From contig CANQPM010000012.1 of the NCBI GenBank assembly GCA_947625775.1, positions 1 through 64,000 of the forward strand: a DNA stretch of 64,000 bases, in the 5' to 3' direction. Origin of the DNA: an uncultured Lachnospiraceae bacterium. GTDB lineage: Bacteria > Bacillota > Clostridia > Lachnospirales > Lachnospiraceae. The position numbers and the translations under genes are program-made. Below are positions 7,954-16,379 of this stretch, piece after piece (the first letter of the stretch is position 1; the number at the start of each line of letters is the position of its first letter). The notes beneath the pieces were generated by a model. The model saw only the letters and a program-made list of their open reading frames with translations, ran no database searches and had not been told where the DNA came from.

Positions 7954-9909
7954 TCAGTTTTTATTATAATCTATTTTCCAGAAAGCCTCCTCTAAGAAAT
8001 GATTTTCTGTCTTATAAAATTCAAACATAATATCTGGTCTTTTTTCTTTCAATTCTTTCTTCAAAGCAATTAAATTATTGCACACATTCAATGTATAGCG
8101 GGATTTATTAGGAGTACCCCCATAATTTGTACTGCTAAACTCCACCCCACACATCTGTATATGTGAAAAACCCATAAACACAGCTATAATGACTGCACTG
8201 AACAAAACAGATTGTGCATCCTGCACATAATCCGTTTCACTGTTCATCAGAAATGAATCAACTCTATAATCATATGTATTCGGTGTCAATTCATATCTAA
8301 AAATACTGTTTTTGACATATTCAGGTATTCCTTCCAAATTACCCAAACCTTTCACTTTAATATGCGGGTTAGTTATGATGCCGTAAAATTTCTCGCAATT
8401 ATACAGATTAAAATCCTCCAGAGTATATGTACCATCTGTAGGATCGTCCTGCATAAACAGAAAATCAAACTTGATATGCGGATAAAACAATGCCCTGTTA
8501 AGCGCAATATAAATGCAGTCCTTGTCCATTTCCTTAATAGCTTCAAGCGAAGCACCGGAACCGCATATAACGCACCTTCTGCCCTGATATCGGTTTTTCC
8601 ATGCTTTCAGCTTCTCATTGATCTTTGAAGAATAATCATTATACATACCGCAGTCAAACAATGCCTTTTTTATCTCCCGTGCATATCGCTTGACAAATTC
8701 TTCATTGTTAAAGGCGCTGCGGTATGCCTTGATATTGGCATTTTCCCAGCTGCCATTGTCCTTGCCGCATATTGTTTTTACCGTTTTTGCTTCATCGCCA
8801 TCATAAATTACAATGTTGTCCAAAACATTAAATTCCTTGTTAGCAATACAGTCCGAAAGTATGATCTTCTTTCCCATTTGCATTGCCTCCAGAATGGAAA
8901 GGTCAAAAATTGATTTCCTGTGGAGCATAATATAAAAATCGCATTTCTCTATCAACCCCAGAACCTCTGCGTGCGAAATCCGCCCCTCAACAAGCTGGCT
9001 GTTTATATCATATGTCTTGCACGCTTCTTGTATAGCCTCATACAATTTTCTGTTGATCACATTCCCTACGGCGATCCATACGATTGATTTCTTTGTCTGC
9101 CTCTTATACTCCGACAGAAGCTTTGGTATTCTGTCAAGCCCTTTGTCCTCATTATAATCGCTAATGCTCAAAAAAATCTCCGTGTTTCCATCCGCACTTT
9201 GGACATCCTTTAATATGCCAGGCTCAACGGCATACGCATAAGTCAGCTCCTCTATCGTATTATATAGCGGAAGCTCTGAAAGCTTTGCGCTAAACGCATC
9301 CTCCGAGTTTTGAGATGTGTCAATAAACGCCCGCCTTGCCCCTTTTGACGGAAAATACATCTGTATGCAGTGCGCTATAACAATCCTCTCAGCCTCCTTC
9401 AATACCTCCTGCTCAATTTCGGATGCCGTTTCCCCAGACGATATTATCTCATTCATTATGCTCCCCTGCTGGTGATAGATAATTATGTAATTCAGCCCCA
9501 GCAGATACGCGCCGAACGCGCATCCTAGGTCATGACATATCAAAAGGGGATTGTCCCCTTTGTCAATACTTTGCCTTATTTCAGAATTTTTGCCTATATA
9601 TCCTGCCCCTGCAAGGACAAGCCTCGTTTTCATTGAAAAGGGAGCAAATGCCTCCCAAATATCATCTGGCACTCGGTAGCTGCCATCTCGGTATATGTAT
9701 CGGGTGACAATTCCCTTAAATCTGTCGCCCATCAGTTCTTCCTGCATATGCAACATTCCGCCAGGACCTCCCGTGGCGCCTGCATGCACGTCATAAGTGC
9801 GGTAGGCACAGGCAAATATCCGTTTGCACTCGCCTTTGCACTGGCATCCCGCACGCGGGATGCTGTAATGCTCCCTCATCCATTCCTCGATATCGTGAAA
9901 ATCGTTCAT
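7954..9909 (-). CDS. GT4 glycosyltransferase fused to DUF115 domain
   Basis: 651 residues with two recognisable enzymes in one chain. Residues 1-200 form a GT-B acceptor half (ATGGPGGMLHMQEEL, DLGCAFGAYLLGLNY). Residues about 245-390 form a GT4 donor half (FLSISDYNEDKGLD, EKCDFYIMLHRKSIFDLSILEAMQMGKK, with the expected ExE-like region). From about 440 to the end it is DUF115-like (CVICGSGASLEA, FLFMQDDPTD, MGFSHIQMCGVEFS). GGAGG lies upstream of the ATG. A single protein that adds a sugar and also carries the Maf-like domain is uncommon and may assemble two consecutive linkages. It follows the poly-G methyltransferase gene by 59 bases. Confidence 0.75.
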   Translation of the reverse strand: MNDFHDIEEWMREHYSIPRAGCQCKGECKRIFACAYRTYDVHAGATGGPGGMLHMQEELMGDRFKGIVTRYIYRDGSYRVPDDIWEAFAPFSMKTRLVLAGAGYIGKNSEIRQSIDKGDNPLLICHDLGCAFGAYLLGLNYIIIYHQQGSIMNEIISSGETASEIEQEVLKEAERIVIAHCIQMYFPSKGARRAFIDTSQNSEDAFSAKLSELPLYNTIEELTYAYAVEPGILKDVQSADGNTEIFLSISDYNEDKGLDRIPKLLSEYKRQTKKSIVWIAVGNVINRKLYEAIQEACKTYDINSQLVEGRISHAEVLGLIEKCDFYIMLHRKSIFDLSILEAMQMGKKIILSDCIANKEFNVLDNIVIYDGDEAKTVKTICGKDNGSWENANIKAYRSAFNNEEFVKRYAREIKKALFDCGMYNDYSSKINEKLKAWKNRYQGRRCVICGSGASLEAIKEMDKDCIYIALNRALFYPHIKFDFLFMQDDPTDGTYTLEDFNLYNCEKFYGIITNPHIKVKGLGNLEGIPEYVKNSIFRYELTPNTYDYRVDSFLMNSETDYVQDAQSVLFSAVIIAVFMGFSHIQMCGVEFSSTNYGGTPNKSRYTLNVCNNLIALKKELKEKRPDIMFEFYKTENHFLEEAFWKIDYNKN

Positions 9910-9968
9910 ACCTTAATCCTCCAGCTGGCATTAAAGCATCTGAATTGATTTGTTTTTATTCTTCCATT

Positions 9969-11294
9969 TCATTGAGCAGATCCTGTATAGTAAACAATAC
10001 CCCCCCCTGTATTCTTCAAGGCATTGCGTATCGCCCTGTATTCGCCTGACGTAGCAATGACTACGGCATCTGCTTGCGGAATATCTTCATCAGGGGCATA
10101 TGTTTTAAGATTTTTTACCTTCACATTTTTATTCCTGTCGATAAAGCATATTACCTGTATATGTGAGTTCATAAGTTCCTCATACAGCTGGCATCCCAAA
10201 ACTCCGCCGCCGTATATTGCAATTTTCCCTATATGCCTGTCTTCCAAAACACGGCTTATGCTTTTTCCTTTTCTGGCACATTCAAGCCAATGCGTCAATA
10301 TCTCAATATTATCGCTTGCCCTCCGTGCCTCTGTATTTTCTGGCTCTCTATATATTTTTCTGTTTTCATCCTTCTCTAAGCTGTTCAGATAATCCATCTC
10401 TAGCTGATAATAACTCTTTATATCACCTTTGCATACAGAGCCTTTCTTGTACAGTCCTCTTACTTCTTCATCACCGCATATCTCAGTAAAACCATTCCAA
10501 GACATAAGCTGCTGCAGCGTTCCCCTGCAGAAATGCCTGATATGCGCGTTCTGCAAATACATCAGAAAATCATTGCCATAAACATCTTTCAGATTTAGAA
10601 CGCCAGGAACACAGATATAAACCATTCCTTCATCAGTGAGCAGTTCTTTTATAACCAACAGCTCTTTTCTTATATCCAAAAAATGCTCAAGCACATGGTT
10701 TAGAATAATCAGATCATACTTTTCTTTGCGGGCAGCTAATTTGGCAGAGCTTCCTATTTCCAAGTCAAGCCCCTTTTTCCTTCCGTATTGGACATACTCC
10801 GAGCCTAAATCTATCCCCTTACATTTCTTAATCCCATATTCCTTAAACACGCTCACAATGCCGCCGGAAGAACATCCTATCTCTAAAATGCTGCTAATGC
10901 CATCAACATTTATATGCTCCTGTAAATACGCCAGTATATCCTTTCCTCTTTTGCGCTGTCTTTCGTAATAGACTTCCCCAGCTATACTCCTTCCGACATA
11001 TAACTGGCGGTACAATGTATCATAAAATTTGTCATAATCCTTTTGCGTCATTCTCGGATTTGTCATAATCATTCCGCATTTAGGACAGATTTTTGTGCTT
11101 ACAGCTATCCCATAGCGATCTTTTTCCGCTATAGTAACAAGCTGTCCGTATTCACACCCGCACTCGCACGGATATTCCTCAAACTGGACTTCCCCGCTTT
11201 CCATCCAATCCATAAAATGGTACAGTGCATTACGACGCACTGCATTTAAATACATATTTGGTTTTCCGTCATTTAAAAAGCGTTTGCTGATCAT
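9969..11294 (-). CDS. SAM methyltransferase with C-terminal Rossmann module, poly-G near 3' end
   Basis: 441 residues. An N-terminal zinc-ribbon-like part (CECGC and CPKCGMIMTNPRM) precedes a class I methyltransferase core (SILEIGCSSGG, YDLIILNHVLEHF). The C-terminal 90 residues form the island's Rossmann module (KIAIYGGGVLGC, CFIDRNKN, AVVIATSGEY), an arrangement seen in sugar C-methyltransferases. The ATG at 11294 has AGGA 7 bases upstream. A run of eight G on the coding strand (10000-10007) lies 13 codons before the stop. With eight G the tail reads NTGGGIVYYTGSAQ. With seven it would read NTGGVLFTIQDLLNEMEE, a more natural helical end that stops at 9956-9958. The present allele may therefore be shifted. 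Confidence 0.8.
   Translation of the reverse strand: MISKRFLNDGKPNMYLNAVRRNALYHFMDWMESGEVQFEEYPCECGCEYGQLVTIAEKDRYGIAVSTKICPKCGMIMTNPRMTQKDYDKFYDTLYRQLYVGRSIAGEVYYERQRKRGKDILAYLQEHINVDGISSILEIGCSSGGIVSVFKEYGIKKCKGIDLGSEYVQYGRKKGLDLEIGSSAKLAARKEKYDLIILNHVLEHFLDIRKELLVIKELLTDEGMVYICVPGVLNLKDVYGNDFLMYLQNAHIRHFCRGTLQQLMSWNGFTEICGDEEVRGLYKKGSVCKGDIKSYYQLEMDYLNSLEKDENRKIYREPENTEARRASDNIEILTHWLECARKGKSISRVLEDRHIGKIAIYGGGVLGCQLYEELMNSHIQVICFIDRNKNVKVKNLKTYAPDEDIPQADAVVIATSGEYRAIRNALKNTGGGIVYYTGSAQ
10000..10007 (-). repeat. Poly-G tract (8) inside methyltransferase gene
   Basis: Eight consecutive C on the plus strand, G on the coding strand. Apart from the G9 tract at 16140, I saw no mononucleotide G/C run longer than six. 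Length change by one base switches the C-terminal reading frame of the methyltransferase, as described for that gene. Confidence 0.9.
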
Positions 11295-11338
11295 ACCTGT
11301 TTTCCTCACTTAAATTTGACATGTGTGTCATATGCATA

Positions 11339-12424
11339 CTAATTTTTATAATCATTATCCTCATACAGCACATACTCAATAAGATTTTTTAATTCCAAGT
11401 ATCCCTCCTGTATTATCCTTTCCTTAAAGCTGCACATATATTTTTCAGCATTTATATACTCTTTTGCGTTTTGAGGATACATAATTCTTTTTGTTCTTAT
11501 GCAAAGCGATTTACAGTCAAGCAAAATTAACTCATTTTTGCTGCCTTCAAATCCCCATATTGTATTTTCATCATATATTCCAGCGTTTATAAAATATATT
11601 TGCGAATCTTCAATGAACCTGTGAACGCAGACAGCATTCCCTGTTTTCATATCCAGGCGCAAAATCATATTGCTGTAAAATGGAAAAATCCACACAAAAC
11701 CGCAATGGCTTACAGCCGTGCAATACCATCTGTCTCCATTTTTGCCTTTTATGTCCTCTGGCAAAAATACTTCTTGTATATTTCCGCTTTCAATATCATA
11801 TATTTCAATTCTTTTGCCTGTAATTGGCACGCAGCACAGCTTATTGCCCTCAATACACAATGCAATACAATTCTCTCTGCCAACGTTCTGTTTCTCACAA
11901 TAATCACTTTCCATATGATAGATAACCATTTCATTTTTATTGCGAATAGGAATATATACTTTCCCACCGCAAATCCCTACGCCTCTGCCAAAAAGAGAAT
12001 CTGCGTCAAGCGGTACGTTAATGCACTTTCCTTCCCATGTTTTTGTATCTATCTTGGCTATTCCTGAATATCCTGCACCAACAAAATACACTTTATCCCC
12101 ATAGGAAAACGATGTCTGAAATTTACCATACTTATCTTTTCCCCGCAGAAAACATTTCTGATAATCCTCTATATACAGCTTACTGCCTATCCCGCTGTCC
12201 AGATTATATCTATAAAAGCCTTCCGCAAATACTGGCGCTATAACAATATCCGAACCTATTTTTTGAATAGGTCCAAACTGATTAGAAGATAAAATAACCT
12301 TGCCTTTATTTTGACCAATAAACTGGCTGCATTCAGAATCCAAATCAGCTTCAATTAATCCTGTCACATCAGCAGGAATAAACCATGCTTTTGGGCTTTC
12401 TATAATGATATCTGCAAACCTCAT
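11339..12424 (-). CDS. Probable beta-propeller protein of unknown function
   Basis: 361 residues with repeated beta-rich units containing Gly-Lys-Val-Tyr-Phe-like strands, for example DKVYFVGAGYSGIAKIDTKT, GGKVYIPIRNKNEMVIY, GNKLCCVPITGKRIEIYDIES and FVWIFPFYSNMILRLDMKTG. This resembles a Kelch- or WD-like propeller. No signal peptide is visible, so it is probably cytoplasmic. The ATG at 12424 is preferred; an earlier start would overlap the upstream methyltransferase gene by 50 bases. It sits among modification enzymes of the glycosylation island. It could bind sugars or scaffold the enzymes, or be a carbohydrate lyase-like propeller, but no catalytic motif is recognisable. Confidence 0.6.
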   Translation of the reverse strand: MRFADIIIESPKAWFIPADVTGLIEADLDSECSQFIGQNKGKVILSSNQFGPIQKIGSDIVIAPVFAEGFYRYNLDSGIGSKLYIEDYQKCFLRGKDKYGKFQTSFSYGDKVYFVGAGYSGIAKIDTKTWEGKCINVPLDADSLFGRGVGICGGKVYIPIRNKNEMVIYHMESDYCEKQNVGRENCIALCIEGNKLCCVPITGKRIEIYDIESGNIQEVFLPEDIKGKNGDRWYCTAVSHCGFVWIFPFYSNMILRLDMKTGNAVCVHRFIEDSQIYFINAGIYDENTIWGFEGSKNELILLDCKSLCIRTKRIMYPQNAKEYINAEKYMCSFKERIIQEGYLELKNLIEYVLYEDNDYKN

Positions 12425-12443
12425 ATTTATTTCCCCAATCTTC

Positions 12444-13520
12444 TTACCGTTTTTGTATGATGCAGGCACCATATATAAGCGTGATACAGTCAAGCTCCCT
12501 TTCTATCTGCTTTACCTTATCAGGCAAATGGTTAAAGTGATAATGATTATATTCAGGATTCCAGTCCTTGCAAAAATTCAAAATTTTTGCTCTTGACAAT
12601 ACATAATCAAATATAGACTGTGAATCATATACTACTGGCGGATATTGCGCAAAAGCCCCCTGCGATCCGCAAAAACAATCTTCCAGAATGTATATTCCGC
12701 CACTTTCCAATAAATCCCAGAGCTTTTCAAAAGATACGCGCATATCTCCCCATGCGTGGGAGGCATCATCTATAATAGCATAAAACTGTCCCTTATCTCT
12801 CAGCTGGCTGATTGTAGCTTCATCAGTGCTATTACCACAGATAACCTCTATCCTTTCTTCCTCAAATCCTTTTGCCCTCGGGTTTATGTCTACACCTATA
12901 ATATCTGCTTGCGTGAAATATTCCTTCCACATTTTGAGAGATGCTCCATTTCCGCAGCCCAATTCACATATTGTCTTTTTCTCATTTCTGGCATTTTGAA
13001 ACAGCCTATCATAATGCCGCAAATAATCGTGCGTCAGCCTGATTCCGTTTTCCACAATCATAATTGATGCCTTATCTGTTCCATATTTTATTCCTATGCT
13101 GTTTAAAATGCCTTCGCTGGCTTTTAATTCTTCTATTACATTTTTTATGTACTCCAAATTTTCTGATAAAGGCATAAAACGAATATTTTCCTGCCTGATT
13201 GCCGGATGCATCTGCAGACCGCTTGGCCACGATGTCTTCACAAATAAAATTCTTTCCTCTGGAAAATTATATTTTTGAACTGCTTCCGTGCCAATTTCCT
13301 CATAATAATTACTGCTGCATATGATTAGCAAGTCTACCCCTTTTGCAACATCTAGCCCGCTCTCTGGGGGTTCCACTGGACATCCTAAAATTTCTATTTT
13401 TTGTGCGTCTGGATTATTATCTATCACAGAAACAATTTCCCACTCTTTAAAATATCCCTTGATTTGCTTGATAACCAGCTGGCCTATATCCGCTATTCCC
13501 CATATAGCTATCTTTCTCAT
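12444..13520 (-). CDS. Rossmann module plus TylF-like O-methyltransferase
   Basis: 358 residues. The first 110 are the island's Rossmann-like module (KIAIWGIADIGQLVI, SVIDNNPDAQ, LLIICSSNYYEEI). The C-terminal part is a class I SAM methyltransferase of the macrocin/TylF type: CELGCGNGASLKMW for SAM binding, VDINPRAKGF, and IDDASHAWGDMRVSFEKL followed by SGGIYILEDCF, the metal-site region of that family. It probably methylates a sugar hydroxyl. GGGAGAA lies upstream of the ATG. It is the second methyltransferase of the island and lies between the propeller gene and the GT8 fusion. Confidence 0.75.
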   Translation of the reverse strand: MRKIAIWGIADIGQLVIKQIKGYFKEWEIVSVIDNNPDAQKIEILGCPVEPPESGLDVAKGVDLLIICSSNYYEEIGTEAVQKYNFPEERILFVKTSWPSGLQMHPAIRQENIRFMPLSENLEYIKNVIEELKASEGILNSIGIKYGTDKASIMIVENGIRLTHDYLRHYDRLFQNARNEKKTICELGCGNGASLKMWKEYFTQADIIGVDINPRAKGFEEERIEVICGNSTDEATISQLRDKGQFYAIIDDASHAWGDMRVSFEKLWDLLESGGIYILEDCFCGSQGAFAQYPPVVYDSQSIFDYVLSRAKILNFCKDWNPEYNHYHFNHLPDKVKQIERELDCITLIYGACIIQKR

Positions 13521-13552
13521 TTTAACATTTCTCCCATCATAATTTTTTTAGA

Positions 13553-15403
13553 TCATTTTGCGGCATCCGCATATAAAACCGTCAATTCAAAGTTCGGCGA
13601 ATGATGCGCTAAATATATATTGTAGTCTGGAACAATCTTTTTCAGAAAAATAGGCACGCTCCATAAATCTGAATAATCGCACGAAACGCATATTGCCAAT
13701 TTGGGCTTATTATTTTTAATCAGCTCTTTTCCCCCCTCTAAAACAGACATTATGCCATTTTCATAAATTCTTATAAAAGTGGCATTCGTTTTTTGAAGCC
13801 TTTCATCCAAGCTGACCTCTTGAAGCATAGCTCCATCATAATGTATAATTTCTTTATATTTTCCCCTCGTGTATTCCCTAAATTTTTTAACTACAAGCTC
13901 TTTTTCCTCACCCACATCCACATATATCTCATCATCTGTTATATGATAAAAGTCATCCCTAAAATATGTGCCCCCCTCATACAAATCAAGATATTTTATA
14001 TTGCGGTCATATAGCACGTTCTGCCTTTTCTTTATAAGCTCTAAGTACAGTCTTTTTGAGCGCTCATCTGCAAACAAGCTTACTGCATATTCAATATCAG
14101 CAAGATCCCTTGTGTCTGGATGCCATGATTCATATTCCCTCTTTTCAAGGCATCTGTACGAAAACAGATTATTAAAGCCTTTATCCCTCAGTTGTGCCAC
14201 AATATCACTGTAACTGTCGGGCGATATGACAATCCCGTCATTTTTGCCAATCCTGCATAGCTCTGCAAACGGAATGTCAGTACATTCCTGCTTTTTACTC
14301 GGATTCTGGTCTATAATTCCCGCAATAGTAATGTCTTTATGTGACTGCAAAAAATCCTTTCCTCTTTGCCCATATCCATACAGATACAGCTTTCCTTCAG
14401 CCGCACATACCCTTACTTCTTCCCATGTTCTTTTTGAAAGGCTCTCATAATTTTTCTTTTCTTTCTGAAACTGCTGGAATTTTTGTATGTAATATTCGCG
14501 GAAAGGCAAATCTATTGCATACTTCCAAAACAAGGAGGCAGCATATGTATATTCCCCAAAAGGTTCTAACCACGGCTTTACTTGTATAGTATAATGAATA
14601 TTCTTTGGACGAGCGTATCCTTGCTGGTAATACGCTGAGTATTCGTCTGATATTAACTTGCTCAAATTTCCAAATTCTTTTTCCGTATAAGGATACCAAT
14701 TCCATCCAGCATCAATGAATTTTACTTGCCCCGCACACAGTACATTCAAGGCATCCTGATCCTGAAGAAGATACTTTTGTCCTGCAATGAACTCTAACAT
14801 CTGTGCTTCTGAATAAACATTTCTAAACTTCCTCAGGTTCATCAGCATAACACCCGCGTTAAAATATTCTTCTTGAGATACCTCAGGCAAAAAATTCTTA
14901 TGATAGACATATGTCCTGCAAAACATATCATTCTGTTCTATCACTACGCGTCCGCATAACCGCACCGCACCAAGCAGATAATCTTTCACATCTATGGAAT
15001 ACATTTCCGCAATATCGCAAAGATTTATAATATCACAGTCAATATATATAGCTTTTTCATACTTGTCCAAAATATATGGCACTAACATTCTATAATATGT
15101 TGCCTTAGACCATTTTTCACGGTTATGCACATTCCAGTTTTCCGAAATATCTCCCAAGTACTCCTGCATATCAACAAACCGTATTGAAACATTACGTTTT
15201 GTATTGATTTTCTTAATAATATTTTTATTCTTATCAAAAATGCCGTCCTCCAATATCACAATGTCATAATTATTTTCTGCTGATATATGTGAAAGCAATG
15301 ATGCAAGCATAGTCGCAAGAAATGTCACATATCTGTCATCAGAGCTGCACACGACAGCAACATTATTTTTTGAGTACGCAGGCTCTATCCCATATATACG
15401 CAT
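13553..15403 (-). CDS. GT8 glycosyltransferase - Rossmann - degenerate FkbM fusion
   Basis: 616 residues with three parts. Residues 5-280 are a GT8 transferase: CSSDDRYVTFLATML for the nucleotide, YIDCDI as the DxD metal motif, YFNAGVMLMNLRKF and QDQDALNVL. Residues about 340-430 are the Rossmann-like module (LYLYGYGQRGKDFL, GIIDQNPSK). The last 180 resemble an FkbM methyltransferase, ending in the family-like NFELTVLYADAAK. The SAM motif is eroded: DVGAYxGDT has become DVGEEKELV, and the usual MDIEGAE is IYENGIM. That domain is probably not catalytic. The ATG at 15403 is preferred over an upstream GTG because of AAAGG spacing. Confidence 0.75.
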   Translation of the reverse strand: MRIYGIEPAYSKNNVAVVCSSDDRYVTFLATMLASLLSHISAENNYDIVILEDGIFDKNKNIIKKINTKRNVSIRFVDMQEYLGDISENWNVHNREKWSKATYYRMLVPYILDKYEKAIYIDCDIINLCDIAEMYSIDVKDYLLGAVRLCGRVVIEQNDMFCRTYVYHKNFLPEVSQEEYFNAGVMLMNLRKFRNVYSEAQMLEFIAGQKYLLQDQDALNVLCAGQVKFIDAGWNWYPYTEKEFGNLSKLISDEYSAYYQQGYARPKNIHYTIQVKPWLEPFGEYTYAASLFWKYAIDLPFREYYIQKFQQFQKEKKNYESLSKRTWEEVRVCAAEGKLYLYGYGQRGKDFLQSHKDITIAGIIDQNPSKKQECTDIPFAELCRIGKNDGIVISPDSYSDIVAQLRDKGFNNLFSYRCLEKREYESWHPDTRDLADIEYAVSLFADERSKRLYLELIKKRQNVLYDRNIKYLDLYEGGTYFRDDFYHITDDEIYVDVGEEKELVVKKFREYTRGKYKEIIHYDGAMLQEVSLDERLQKTNATFIRIYENGIMSVLEGGKELIKNNKPKLAICVSCDYSDLWSVPIFLKKIVPDYNIYLAHHSPNFELTVLYADAAK

Positions 15404-15433
15404 GAATATCACTACCTTTCACTGCTTCATTTA

Positions 15434-16362
15434 CTACAAATATTTTTTTATAAACTCATCTATATCCAAGAAAAAGTCATCATACCGCTCGGCAATCTGT
15501 TCGTCTGTCCAGTCCCACCATTTTATCGCATTCAGTGCCTTTATCTGTTCCTTTGTATAACGGTATTTAATAACCCTTGCTGGCACTCCCACTGCAACAG
15601 CATAATCAGGAATATCATGTGTTACGATTGCCCCAGCGCCAATAATAGCGCCATTTCCGATATTTGCACCATTTGTTATGATAACATTTCGTCCAATCCA
15701 TACATCATTTCCAATACTGATCCTTTTAATTTCTTCTGTTCTCTTATATCCATTTTCATTAATGCCCTCAATATACCATGGATAATTTTTATATTTTTCC
15801 TTCTTATCCTGTTCATTAATAATTTTTAGCAATGGCGTATACATAACAGGATGCGTTGAAATAAGATTTAATGGATGATTCGGAACTACATCAGCTCCAA
15901 ATGCTATACTGCAAAAACTTCCAATCGATTCAATATGCTGATGATTTCTAACAATCGGTCCATAACTATGCTTTCCTATGCTTGTTTTGCTTTGCGGCTG
16001 TAAACGACTGTCCAGTATAACTGAAGGCAATGAAATAATCTGTTCATCCTTAAAATATTTGCCTATTTCATTTTTTAATTCTAAATACAAGTCTGGGTTT
16101 GCCGTCGCAATTAACACACTGTAATCTGGGCAGTATATACCCCCCCCCTGTATAAATAATTTACAGGTTTTATATTACTGTTATATTTGCACAAGTGATT
16201 ATCAAGAATTAATTTAGGTTTTATATTATATGCCTTTTCCATAATCTGCACTGTTTCCATCCCAATATCACCATATGGGCATACTACAATATTATCCTGT
16301 CCTCCCGAAGCAATTATGGACTCTATGCAAAATTTTATTTGATTTGTAACAGATATTGCCAT
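15434..16362 (-). CDS. CatB-type O-acetyltransferase, frameshifted at a poly-G tract
   Basis: Two frames together encode one protein of about 309 residues. The 5' frame (16362 to 16111) starts [12 protein letters not shown] with GGAG upstream, carries the first half of a Rossmann module ([22 protein letters not shown]) and stops in VYTAQITVC. The 3' frame (to 15434) continues the same module ([19 protein letters not shown]) into a left-handed beta-helix acetyltransferase with hexapeptide repeats ([32 protein letters not shown]) and the [16 protein letters not shown] tail of CatB-related enzymes. The frames meet at nine G. Seven or ten G would join them. In this copy full-length enzyme is off, unless a minor product starts at the GTG at 16117 or slippage occurs. 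It probably O-acetylates a glycan sugar. Confidence 0.85.
16140..16148 (-). repeat. Poly-G tract (9) at frameshift point
   Basis: Nine consecutive C on the plus strand, G on the coding strand, exactly where the two halves of the acetyltransferase change frame. Frame arithmetic: upstream codons reach the tract as TAC-Agg and the downstream frame needs ggT-ATA-TAC, which requires a tract length of 7 or 10. Confidence 0.95.
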
Positions 16363-16379
16363 TGTACCAATTTCTCCAA

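Noticed and set aside
13730-13980. Six-base G/C runs in the GT8 fusion gene
   Set aside because: They encode natural Gly-containing sequence in the intact frame and are shorter than the tracts at 10000 and 16140.
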